Part shown: positions 1 through 5,298 of the stretch, one piece after another
Position numbering within the stretch: the stretch's first letter is position 1
Layout of the letters: each line of letters begins with the position of its first letter
DNA from: Alphaproteobacteria bacterium
Lineage (GTDB): Bacteria > Pseudomonadota > Alphaproteobacteria > Rhodobacterales > Rhodobacteraceae
Assembly (NCBI GenBank): GCA_030424705.1
Contig: JAUHWJ010000188.1
Span: 1-5,298 of the forward strand
DNA: 5,298 bases
Reading direction: 5' to 3'
Position numbers and translations under genes: made by a program
Notes under the pieces: generated by a model
Seen by the model: only the letters and a program-made list of their open reading frames with translations
What the model was told of the DNA's origin: nothing
The model's database searches: none

Positions 1-1
1 C

Positions 2-637
2 GAGGCGGAGACGCGGGCGGCCGAGGCGCGCCGCCTGATGCAGGCGGAGGACGTCTCCTGGGCGGTCAGAACCTCCGCCGTCCGCTACGCCGAGATCGGC
101 CGCGCGGTGGGCGACGCCGCCTGGCATCAGGATCTCGTGGTCCTGCCGAAGCCCTACGGAGCGGACGGGGACGAGACGCCGGAACTCGTTACCGAGGCGG
201 CGCTGTTCGAATCGGTGACTCCGGTGCTCGTCGTCCCCACCGAGGCGGTGGAGCCCACGCCGCGGCGCATCATGGTCGCCTGGAACGGCTCGGCGCAGGC
301 GATGCGGGCGGTGCGCGCGGCGCTCCCGCTGCTTGCGGCGGCGGAGGAAGTCGTCATCGCCGTGGTCGATCCCGGCCGGCACGAGGCGAACGAGGCCGAT
401 CCGGGCCGCGCGCTCGCCGTCATGCTCGCCCGCCACGGCGCCCACGCCGCGATCTCAGTTATGGCGGAGACCGGCCCCTCCGTCGCCCACATGCTCAATC
501 GCGCGGCGCGGGAGGCTGGGATGGAGATGATCGTCATGGGCGCCTATGGCCACTCCCGCTTCCGCGAGCGGCTGCTCGGCGGCGCGACGCGGGACATGCT
601 GAAGACGGCGGAAGTTCCCGTCCTGATGGCGCGCTGA
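2..637 (+). CDS. Universal stress protein, tandem UspA domains, 5' end outside window
   Basis: This is the C-terminal 211 residues of a cytoplasmic UspA-superfamily protein. The frame is open to the window edge, so the start lies upstream. Two-domain family members are usually about 270-290 aa, so roughly 60-80 residues are missing. Residues 1 to about 80 of the visible part are the end of a first Usp domain, with a DLVVLPKP strand and a PVLVVP end strand but no clear nucleotide motif. The second domain starts at RRIMVAWNGS (nt 263) and ends at VPVLMAR. It carries the ATP-binding signature G-2x-G-9x-G-G-A-T (nt 539 to about 589: GAYG, nine residues, GGAT), so ATP binding in this domain is plausible. 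The family acts in general stress tolerance, and no specific partner is visible. It runs in the same direction as the pqi genes, 71 bp upstream, and no convincing terminator lies between. The family call is firm; the specific role is unknown. Confidence 0.92.
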   Translation, partial: EAETRAAEARRLMQAEDVSWAVRTSAVRYAEIGRAVGDAAWHQDLVVLPKPYGADGDETPELVTEAALFESVTPVLVVPTEAVEPTPRRIMVAWNGSAQAMRAVRAALPLLAAAEEVVIAVVDPGRHEANEADPGRALAVMLARHGAHAAISVMAETGPSVAHMLNRAAREAGMEMIVMGAYGHSRFRERLLGGATRDMLKTAEVPVLMAR

Positions 638-656
638 GCGCCGCCCGGCGCCTCGC

Positions 657-685
657 TTGACCCGGGCCCGCGCCTCCCCGATCCT
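657..685 (+). promoter_or_regulatory. Weak candidate sigma-70-type promoter for the pqi operon
   Basis: In the 71-bp gap after the stress protein gene, a TTGACC (657-662) matches the -35 consensus well. After a 17-bp spacer it is followed by GATCCT (680-685), a poor -10 match. The position fits, since it would place a short leader before the ribosome binding site at 698-704. The -10 is weak and the DNA is GC-rich, so this may be chance. Read-through from the stress protein gene is the alternative. No SoxS-like or other operator is recognisable. Confidence 0.25.
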
Positions 686-697
686 GTCGGGGGGGCG

Positions 698-704
698 AAG
701 GAGA
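698..704 (+). promoter_or_regulatory. Ribosome binding site of the first pqiA half
   Basis: AAGGAGA is a strong Shine-Dalgarno match that ends 4 nt before the ATG at 709. It fixes that ATG as the start and is the only strong ribosome binding site in the operon. The three downstream genes start inside the end of the preceding gene and have poor or no matches. Confidence 0.8.
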
Positions 705-708
705 CGGG

Positions 709-1332
709 ATGCCGGCGATTGGGGCCACAGACGATGGGACGGGCGAGCAGTTCGTCGCCTGTCACGCCTGCGACGCGCTGCTCTTCGAGCCGCCGGAGGG
801 CGTGCGCCGGGCGCGCTGCCCGCGCTGCGGCGCCGTCCTCACCACGGAGCGGGCGGGCTCGCTCGACGGGGTGATCGCCGCGGCGGTCTCCACCCTCATC
901 CTGCTCGGCGCGGCGGTGGCGCTTCCCTTCATCTCAATCGACGCGGCCGGGCGGCACAGCGAGGCGTCGGTGCTGGACGCGGCGATCGCGGCCGGCGGGG
1001 AGGCGCGCGCGCTCACGCTCGCCGTCTTCGCCGCCATCGTCGCCCTGCCGGCGACGAGAGCGCTCGCGCTGATCTGGACTCTGGCGCCGCTCCGCCTCGG
1101 CCGCCCGCCGGCTCCGCTGGCGCGCGAGGCGTTCAGGCTCGCCGTGGAGCTCCGACCGTGGTCGATGATGGAGATCTTCGTCATCGGCGTCGTCGTCGCC
1201 CTTGTGAAGGTGGCGGGGATCGCGACTGTCGGCCTCGGCGCCGCCTTCTGGATCTTCGTCGCCCTCGCCGCCATCGCCTTCTACGAAGACGCTGCGCTAT
1301 GCCGACGCACCGTCTGGCGGCTGATCGGATGA
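709..1332 (+). CDS. pqiA: PqiA-type inner-membrane protein, N-terminal half (split PqiA)
   Basis: This 207-aa protein corresponds to the first of the two repeated domains of PqiA/LetA-type inner-membrane proteins, which work with an MCE protein in lipid transport across the periplasm. A cytoplasmic zinc-ribbon comes first: C18-HA-C21 and C37-PR-C40. Four hydrophobic segments follow, at about residues 55-75, 101-126, 154-175 and 178-192. The family hallmark before the third segment is visible as RPWSMMEIFVIG (149-160), ending in ALVK. The start at 709 is set by the AAGGAGA at 698-704. The stop overlaps the start of the next gene (ATGA at 1329-1332). E. coli PqiA is one chain of about 417 aa with two such domains; here the two domains are separate proteins. 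The zinc-ribbon and hallmark motif are seen directly. Membership of a lipid-transport complex is inferred from the family and the neighbours. Confidence 0.92.
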   Translation: MPAIGATDDGTGEQFVACHACDALLFEPPEGVRRARCPRCGAVLTTERAGSLDGVIAAAVSTLILLGAAVALPFISIDAAGRHSEASVLDAAIAAGGEARALTLAVFAAIVALPATRALALIWTLAPLRLGRPPAPLAREAFRLAVELRPWSMMEIFVIGVVVALVKVAGIATVGLGAAFWIFVALAAIAFYEDAALCRRTVWRLIG

Positions 1333-1955
1333 GCGCGGCGGTCCTGACTGCGGCGGCTGCGGGCCGGCTCGGTTGCCCGGTCTGCGGCCGGGCCGCGGCC
1401 GTCGCCTCGGCGGGCCGGCGCTGCGGCCGCTGCGGCGCGCGGCTCCCCGCGACGGGGCGGCGCCCGCTCGGCGCGGTCTGGGCCTGGCTCATCGCCGGCG
1501 TCGCGCTCTACATCCCGGCGAATCTCGAGCCGATGCTGGTGACGACGACCTTCGGCCGCGACAGCGCAAGCACCATTATCGGCGGCGCGCTTGAGCTTTT
1601 CGCGCTCGGCTCCTACGGGGTCGGCGTCATCGTCCTCGTCGCAAGCGTTCTCATCCCGGTGGCGAAGTTCCTCGCGATCGCCCGTCTCGCGGCCCACGCC
1701 TCCGGCCGCGCGCCGATGCGGCCGCATGGCGCACTGGCGCTCTACGAGGTCGTCGAGTTCATCGGCCGCTGGTCGATGATCGACGTGTTCGTGGTGGCCA
1801 TTCTCGCCGCGCTGGTGCAGATGGGCTTTCTCGCCAGCCTCACGCCGGGGCCGGCGGCGGCCTTCTTCGCGCTTTCGGTCGCGGCGACGATGCTTTCGGC
1901 GCGGGCGTTCGACCCCCGGCTGATCTGGGACAGGGCGGGGGTGGAGCATGTCTGA
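1329..1955 (+). CDS. pqiA: PqiA-type inner-membrane protein, C-terminal half (split PqiA)
   Basis: This 208-aa protein corresponds to the second PqiA domain. It has its own zinc-ribbon (C16-PV-C19 and C32-GR-C35), then four hydrophobic segments at about 48-66, 94-118, 150-168 and 175-191. Family motifs are very clear: LYIPANLEPM (60-69), STIIGGALELF (81-91), SVLIPVAKFLAI (106-117), GRWSMIDVFVVAILAALVQ (146-164) and the end motif FDPRLIWD (194-201). I chose the ATG at 1329 because it overlaps the stop of the first half by 4 nt and leaves a short lead before the zinc-ribbon. An in-frame ATG at 1299 would add ten residues and a longer overlap, and is less likely. The ribosome binding site is weak, so translation probably depends on termination-reinitiation from the preceding gene. 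The gene ends 8 nt inside pqiB. Probably pairs with the first half to rebuild an eight-helix PqiA (inference). Confidence 0.93.
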   Translation: MSAAVLTAAAAGRLGCPVCGRAAAVASAGRRCGRCGARLPATGRRPLGAVWAWLIAGVALYIPANLEPMLVTTTFGRDSASTIIGGALELFALGSYGVGVIVLVASVLIPVAKFLAIARLAAHASGRAPMRPHGALALYEVVEFIGRWSMIDVFVVAILAALVQMGFLASLTPGPAAAFFALSVAATMLSARAFDPRLIWDRAGVEHV

Positions 1956-4596
1956 TCCCGGCCCGCTTCGTCCGCAAGTCGAGGACCGGCCCGTGCGCTC
2001 TTTCAGCCTCGTATGGCTCTTCCCGCTCGTCGCCGTCGCGGTGACGCTGGGGCTGCTCTGGCGGGACTATGCGGGCCGCGGCCCTGTGATCGAGGTTAGC
2101 TTCGAGACGGCCTCTGGCCTCGTAGCCGGGGAAACGCCGCTCCGCTACCGCAGTGTCGAGGTTGGGCGGGTCGAGGATCTGCGCTTCACCGCTGATCTCT
2201 CCCGCGTCGTCGCGGTGATCCGGCTCGACGCCGACGTCGCGCCCTTCGTTGACGAGAGCGCAACCTTTTGGGTTGTGCGTCCTGAGGTCTCGGCGCGTGG
2301 CGTCTCGGGGCTCGAGACGGTGATCTCCGGCTCCTACATCGAAGGCGCGTGGGATGCGACGCGCGGAGCCGCGCGCCGGGCCTTCGAGGGATTGGAGACG
2401 CCGCCCCTCACCCCGACCGACACGCCGGGCCGCCGCGTCGTGCTTCGCGCCGCGGATGGGGGAGCGCTGACGGTCGGCGCGCCGGTCTTCTATCGGCAGG
2501 TCGAGGTCGGGCGCGTCGAGTCCAAGCGATTGACGGCGGAGGGGGATGCGGTCGAGTTCGACATCTTCATCAATGCTCCGAACGACCGCCGGCTGACGCC
2601 GGAGACCCGTTTCTGGATCGTTTCCGGTTTCGAACTGAGCTTCGGGGCCGACGGCGCGCGTGCGCGCATCGGCTCGCTCTCCGCCCTCCTCCAGGGCGGC
2701 GTCGCCTTTGAAGACTTCTCTCGCGGCACGGCCGGGGAGGTGGAGACGGGCCATCTTTTCGACATCTACGCCTCTGCGGCCGACGCGAGGACCCGCGCGC
2801 TCGAGGTTGACCCCGGCGCGCAGCTCGTTCTCGACGTTTATTTCGGGGCCTCCGTCCGCGGGCTCAGCGTGGGCGCGCCAGTGGAATACGAAGGCATCCG
2901 CGTCGGCCGCGTCGTCGAGATCGCCGCGGAGATCGACCCGGGCACGGGACGCTTCGCTACGCGCACGGAGATCGCCATCGCGCCCTCGCTGCTTGGTCTC
3001 GAGCGGGGCGATGTCGCGGGCGCGGAGGCCTTCGTCGACGCCGCGGCGGCCAACGGGCTGCGCGCGCAGCTCGCCCAGGGCAGCTTCATCACCGGGGCCC
3101 TGATCGTGCAGCTCATCCCGACGGAGAGGCCCTCTTCCGAGGGGCTCTTGAGGCGGGATGACGGGCGCCCCCCCATCCTGCCTTCTATCCCTTCCAATCT
3201 GGACGAGTTCGCCGGCTCGGTGCAGGGAGCGTTGAACCGCATCGAACAGCTCCCGATCGAGGCGCTGTTCGACAACGCCGTCGCCCTGCTCGACAACGTC
3301 AACCGGATCGTCGGGTCAGAGGCGGCGCGGGCGACGCCGGAGCGGGCGCTCGCCGCGCTGAACGCTGCGACCGCGCTCCTCTCCTCGCCCGAACTCGCCG
3401 AGATTCCAGCGGAGACGGCGGCGCTCCTAGCCGCGCTCAATACCCTCGCCGCCGGGCCGGAGATGATCGCCGCGCGGGACGATCTCGCCGCCACGCTCGC
3501 CAGCGCCCGCGCGATCACCGCCGCGCTCGAAGCCTCGCCGCTCCCCGCCGATGCGGCCGCCGCGGCGGCGGCGCTCCGCGCGCTGCTGGAGGACCCGGCG
3601 CTGAACGGGCTTCCCGCTTCAGCCGCCGCGCTCCTTGACGATCCAGGCCTCCGCGCCGCGCCCGGCGAGTTCTCTTCCCTGCTGGCCTCGCTTCGCGCCA
3701 TCCTGGACGACCCCGCCCTTCGCGCCGCTCCCGGCGAGGCGAACGCCGCGCTCGCCTCGCTCCGGGCGCTTCTTGAGCGGCTGGAGGCGGAGGACGCCGC
3801 GGGGCAGGTCGCCGCCGCCGCCGCCGCTGCTCGCGCGCTTCTCGCCGATCCCGCGCTCGCGCGACTTCCTTCCGAAAGCGCCGCCGCCGCCGCCGCGCTG
3901 CGCGCCCGGCTGGAGGACCCGGCGTTGGCCGGGCTCGCCGCCTCTCTTGCCGCGCTGCTTGACGATCCGGGCCTCCGCGCTGCGCCCGGCGCGCTCGCCG
4001 CCGCGCTCGCCTCCGCGCAGGCGCTGCTCGACGATCCCACCCTCCGCACGGCGACGGAAGAGGCGGCGCGGACGCTCGCCGCCGCGCGCGAGGTGCTGGA
4101 GCGCTTGGCGGAGGAGGATGCCGCTGGCGAGGTCGCCGCCGCAGCCGCCGCCGCCCGCACGCTTCTCGAAGACCCGAGCCTCACCCGTCTCGCAGGCGAA
4201 TCGGCCGAGGCCGCCGCCGCGCTCCGCGCCGTCCTCGCGGCGCCGGGGGCCGAGGCGCTGCCGGAGGCGGCGACGGCGGCGCTCTCCTCCTCCGCCGCCT
4301 TCCTCGACCGGCTGAGGGAAGAGGACCTGGCGGGAACGGCCGCGGAGGCGCTCGCGAGCCTGCGGGAGGCGACGGGCGCCGTCGCCCGCGCGGCGGAGGG
4401 AACGCCGGCGCTCGTCGCCCGGCTCACACAGCTTTCGGCGCGGGCGGATGCGATCCTCTCCGCCGTCGATGTCGGCTCGGAACTGAACTACGAAACTGTC
4501 GCCGCCATCCGCGAGATCCGGGACGCCGCCCGCGCGATCACCGATCTCGCTACGCTGGTGCAGCGCCAGCCAAACGCCCTCATCCTCGGGAAATGA
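1948..4596 (+). CDS. pqiB: PqiB-type MCE (MlaD-family) protein with greatly expanded C-terminal helical region
   Basis: This 882-aa inner-membrane-anchored periplasmic protein should form stacked MCE rings and a needle-like channel for lipids. After a short cytoplasmic tail, one transmembrane helix spans about 19-38 and contains the family motif SLVWLFPLVAV. Three MCE domains follow, at about 45-135, 162-255 and 291-391. Each has a matching turn: RYRSVEVGRV (66-75), FYRQVEVGRV (181-190) and EYEGIRVGRV (313-322). Three domains indicate PqiB; LetB/YebT has seven. Residues from about 415 to the end are predicted helical and very rich in Ala and Leu, closing with a conserved-looking tail RQPNALILGK (873-882). 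E. coli PqiB is about 546 aa, so some 330 residues are extra, nearly all in the C-terminal half, which consists of 23-residue modules and a duplicated 108-residue block. The ATG at 1948 overlaps the preceding gene by 8 nt, with a poorly spaced GGAG just upstream. It overlaps pqiC by 4 nt. Confidence 0.93.
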   Translation: MSDPGPLRPQVEDRPVRSFSLVWLFPLVAVAVTLGLLWRDYAGRGPVIEVSFETASGLVAGETPLRYRSVEVGRVEDLRFTADLSRVVAVIRLDADVAPFVDESATFWVVRPEVSARGVSGLETVISGSYIEGAWDATRGAARRAFEGLETPPLTPTDTPGRRVVLRAADGGALTVGAPVFYRQVEVGRVESKRLTAEGDAVEFDIFINAPNDRRLTPETRFWIVSGFELSFGADGARARIGSLSALLQGGVAFEDFSRGTAGEVETGHLFDIYASAADARTRALEVDPGAQLVLDVYFGASVRGLSVGAPVEYEGIRVGRVVEIAAEIDPGTGRFATRTEIAIAPSLLGLERGDVAGAEAFVDAAAANGLRAQLAQGSFITGALIVQLIPTERPSSEGLLRRDDGRPPILPSIPSNLDEFAGSVQGALNRIEQLPIEALFDNAVALLDNVNRIVGSEAARATPERALAALNAATALLSSPELAEIPAETAALLAALNTLAAGPEMIAARDDLAATLASARAITAALEASPLPADAAAAAAALRALLEDPALNGLPASAAALLDDPGLRAAPGEFSSLLASLRAILDDPALRAAPGEANAALASLRALLERLEAEDAAGQVAAAAAAARALLADPALARLPSESAAAAAALRARLEDPALAGLAASLAALLDDPGLRAAPGALAAALASAQALLDDPTLRTATEEAARTLAAAREVLERLAEEDAAGEVAAAAAAARTLLEDPSLTRLAGESAEAAAALRAVLAAPGAEALPEAATAALSSSAAFLDRLREEDLAGTAAEALASLREATGAVARAAEGTPALVARLTQLSARADAILSAVDVGSELNYETVAAIREIRDAARAITDLATLVQRQPNALILGK
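3556..4203 (+). repeat. Tandem duplication of a 324-bp (108-residue) block inside pqiB
   Basis: Two adjacent in-frame copies, 3556-3879 and 3880-4203, encode residues 537-644 and 645-752. The two align over 108 residues with no gap; by hand I count 76 identities. Each copy begins in an Ala run followed by LRA, passes the DP motifs in the same order and ends in ES. The DNA is also close in places, for example around the LLDDPGLRAAPG element at 3631 and 3955, so this is a real duplication and not only shared composition. A third, shortened and diverged copy seems to start at 4204: it keeps the AAALRA start and the REED-LAG module but lacks about 45-50 residues of the middle. The blocks contain runs of GCC codons (3811-3825, 3880-3894) that could promote recombination or slippage. 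Confidence 0.85.
3631..3768 (+). repeat. Best-conserved adjacent pair of 69-bp modules
   Basis: Copies 3631-3699 and 3700-3768 encode two directly adjacent 23-residue modules. Both read (L/I)LDDP(G/A)LRAAPGE, then a variable four or five residues, then LASLRA. The pair shows the basic repeat unit most clearly. The same pair recurs 324 bp downstream (3955 and 4024), where the second member has lost the Pro-Gly. Confidence 0.8.
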
Positions 4597-5180
4597 CGAT
4601 GCGCCCCGCCTTCCTCGGCCTCCTTCTCCTCGCCGCCTGCGCCGCCGCGCCGCCCGCGCCGCGGCTCTATCTTCTCGAGGCGCCGCAAGCGGCCCCGGTC
4701 TCGCCGGAGGGCGGGGCGGAGGCGGTCGGCGTCCGGGAGATTTCGCTGCCGCTTTATGCGCGCCGCCTCCAGATCGCGGCGGAGGACGGGGCGGGCGCCG
4801 TCTCCGCCTCCGAGGATCATCTCTGGGCGGAGGAGCCAGCGCGCGCCGCGACCCGCCTCATCGCCCGCCGCCTCGCGACGCTGCGCGGCGGCCCGGTCTA
4901 TGCCGATCCCTGGCCGCAGGGCGCGGCGCCCGCGATCATCCTCTCGCTCGAGGCCGACCGTCTCCTTGGCGCAATGGGCGGCGAGGCGCGGCTCGAAGGG
5001 CAGATGAGCATGTCCTGCGCCGCCGCGCGCGACCGCATCGCGACGCGCCCGTTCGCGCTCCGCGCCCCGGCGCCCGGGGCCGATCACGCCGGGCTCGTCG
5101 CCGCCTACGGGGCCGTTCTCGCCGCCCTTGCGGAAGAAGCCGCGGCCGCGCTCGAAACCTTCGGACCCTGCCCGCGCTGA
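4593..5180 (+). CDS. pqiC: PqiC-type outer-membrane lipoprotein (ABC-transport auxiliary component)
   Basis: This 195-aa protein is the likely PqiC partner, a lipoprotein at the outer membrane that receives the end of the PqiB channel. It has a short signal peptide with a hydrophobic core (FLGLLLLAA) and a lipobox LAAC, with Cys16 as the lipidation site. Ala at +2 is not an inner-membrane retention signal, so outer-membrane sorting is expected. The PRLYLLEA stretch soon after the Cys matches the (F/Y)YxL-type strand near the start of this family (ABC_trans_aux, formerly DUF330). The length is close to E. coli PqiC (about 187 aa). The start at 4593 overlaps the pqiB stop (ATGA). A second in-frame ATG at 4599, 7 nt after a GGGA at 4588-4591, could be the true start and would remove two residues. 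Its last 76 bases also code on the other strand. Family assignment rests on lipobox, size and position more than on strong internal motifs. Confidence 0.85.
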   Translation: MTMRPAFLGLLLLAACAAAPPAPRLYLLEAPQAAPVSPEGGAEAVGVREISLPLYARRLQIAAEDGAGAVSASEDHLWAEEPARAATRLIARRLATLRGGPVYADPWPQGAAPAIILSLEADRLLGAMGGEARLEGQMSMSCAAARDRIATRPFALRAPAPGADHAGLVAAYGAVLAALAEEAAAALETFGPCPR

Positions 5181-5298
5181 ATACAGGCGGAGATCGCGCC
5201 GAAGAGCGCCTCCCCCTGGATCGGCTTGGCGACATGCGCGTCAAAGCCGCGGGCGAGATATTCCTCGACCTGATGCGTCATCGCATTGGCGGTGACGG
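5105..5298 (-). CDS. Receiver-domain C-terminus of a response regulator or hybrid histidine kinase, 5' end outside window
   Basis: The last 63 residues of a protein on the - strand are visible, with the first full codon at 5296-5294 and a TAG stop at 5107-5105. The opening VTANAM is the strand-4 Thr region of a CheY-like receiver. After YLARGFDAHV comes the strand-5 AKP with the conserved Lys (residue 24 here), then ALFGAISACI as the last helix. The phospho-accepting Asp would lie outside the window. The pattern TANAM, then a G-F/M-D-x-H and KP-I, is typical of receivers at the end of hybrid sensor kinases, but a stand-alone response regulator is possible. A 24-residue Ala/Ser tail follows the fold. 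The 3' part converges on and overlaps pqiC by 76 nt. No link to Pqi function can be inferred from position alone. Confidence 0.85.
   Translation of the reverse strand, partial: VTANAMTHQVEEYLARGFDAHVAKPIQGEALFGAISACIQRGQGPKVSSAAAASSARAARTAP

Larger units (their letters stand above)
3307..4368 (+). repeat. Array of about sixteen 23-residue modules in the PqiB C-terminal region
   Basis: Residues 454-807 of PqiB can be cut, without gaps, into modules of 23 residues (69 bp). Starts lie at nt 3307, 3376, 3445, 3514, 3583, 3631, 3700, 3769, 3838, 3907, 3955, 4024, 4093, 4162, 4231 and 4300. Those starting at 3583 and 3907 are short by exactly seven residues. The approximate module consensus is L-L-x-D-P-x-L, often Pro or Ala near position 10-12, then an Ala-rich stretch ending L-R-A. 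The DP element occurs eight times, at 3583, 3631, 3700, 3838, 3907, 3955, 4024 and 4162. Modules at 3769, 4093 and 4300 are a second type, with an acidic E-E/A-E-D-x-A-G stretch in place of DP. The outer modules (3307-3582, 4231-4368) are much more diverged. Each module is probably one long helix or a helical hairpin broken at the Pro (inference). Confidence 0.8.

Noticed and set aside
628..651. Short GC hairpins around the end of the stress protein gene (GGCGC/GCGCC at 628-642, or GCGCC/GGCGC at 638-651).
   Set aside because: Stems of only five base pairs, mutually exclusive, and no T-run follows. In this composition such inverted repeats are expected by chance, so I do not call a terminator.
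657..1328. Open frame upstream of the second pqiA half, giving a 432-residue reading frame through the first half.
   Set aside because: The upstream part is an Arg/Ala/Gly-rich translation with no family motif, while the other frame (709-1332) carries the zinc-ribbon and PqiA hallmark. It is a by-product of high GC. No slippery sequence near 1329 supports a frameshift fusion.
1840..2754. Open frame of 304 residues on the - strand across the pqiA-pqiB junction.
   Set aside because: Arg/Asp/Gly-rich with no recognisable motif, and it lies opposite the membrane helix and first two MCE domains of pqiB, which are certain.
3307..4368. The pqiB repeats as a CRISPR-like or intergenic repeat array.
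   Set aside because: The units are in frame, diverge mainly in ways that keep the protein pattern, and have no spacer/repeat alternation. They are coding repeats.
2838..4427. Long open frame of 529 residues on the - strand, antisense to pqiB.
   Set aside because: Its product is Ser/Ala/Arg low complexity, mirroring the Ala-Leu repeats of pqiB in GC-rich DNA. The sense strand has clear MCE domains and repeat conservation at protein level.
5160..5203. Possible bidirectional terminator between pqiC and the receiver gene (TTCGG ... CCGAA).
   Set aside because: Five-base arms separated by about 34 bases with no T-run; not a credible terminator.

Overview
The window is very GC-rich DNA with G/C-ending codons, dense Ala/Arg coding and tightly overlapping genes. 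This fits an alphaproteobacterium. A Rhodobacterales-type genome is my best guess from the style of the MCE protein, but no rRNA or other phylogenetic marker is present to prove it.

Layout: (1) nt 2-637, the 3' part of a tandem-domain universal stress protein whose start lies outside the window. (2) nt 638-708, a 71-bp gap with a good Shine-Dalgarno sequence and a weak promoter candidate. (3) nt 709-5180, a four-gene pqi operon on the + strand: two half-size PqiA membrane proteins, a very large PqiB-type MCE protein (882 aa) and a PqiC-type lipoprotein. Every junction in the operon overlaps (4, 8 and 4 nt), so the genes are probably translationally coupled. (4) nt 5105-5298, on the - strand, the C-terminal end of a receiver domain from a response regulator or hybrid histidine kinase. 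It converges on pqiC and overlaps it by 76 nt.

By analogy with the enterobacterial Pqi system, the two PqiA halves form the inner-membrane part, PqiB is anchored in the inner membrane and crosses the periplasm as stacked MCE rings plus a helical needle, and PqiC is the outer-membrane lipoprotein at the far end. Together they would move lipids or other hydrophobic molecules between the membranes and support envelope integrity. No substrate can be read from the sequence.

The most unusual feature is the C-terminal half of PqiB. From about residue 454 it is built from consecutive modules of 23 residues, with a larger 108-residue (324-bp) block of these modules duplicated in tandem. E. coli PqiB is about 546 aa, so the needle region here appears greatly enlarged by internal duplication. 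Other points are the split PqiA, whose halves sum to the length of the single-chain protein, and the convergent coding overlap at the 3' end of the operon.
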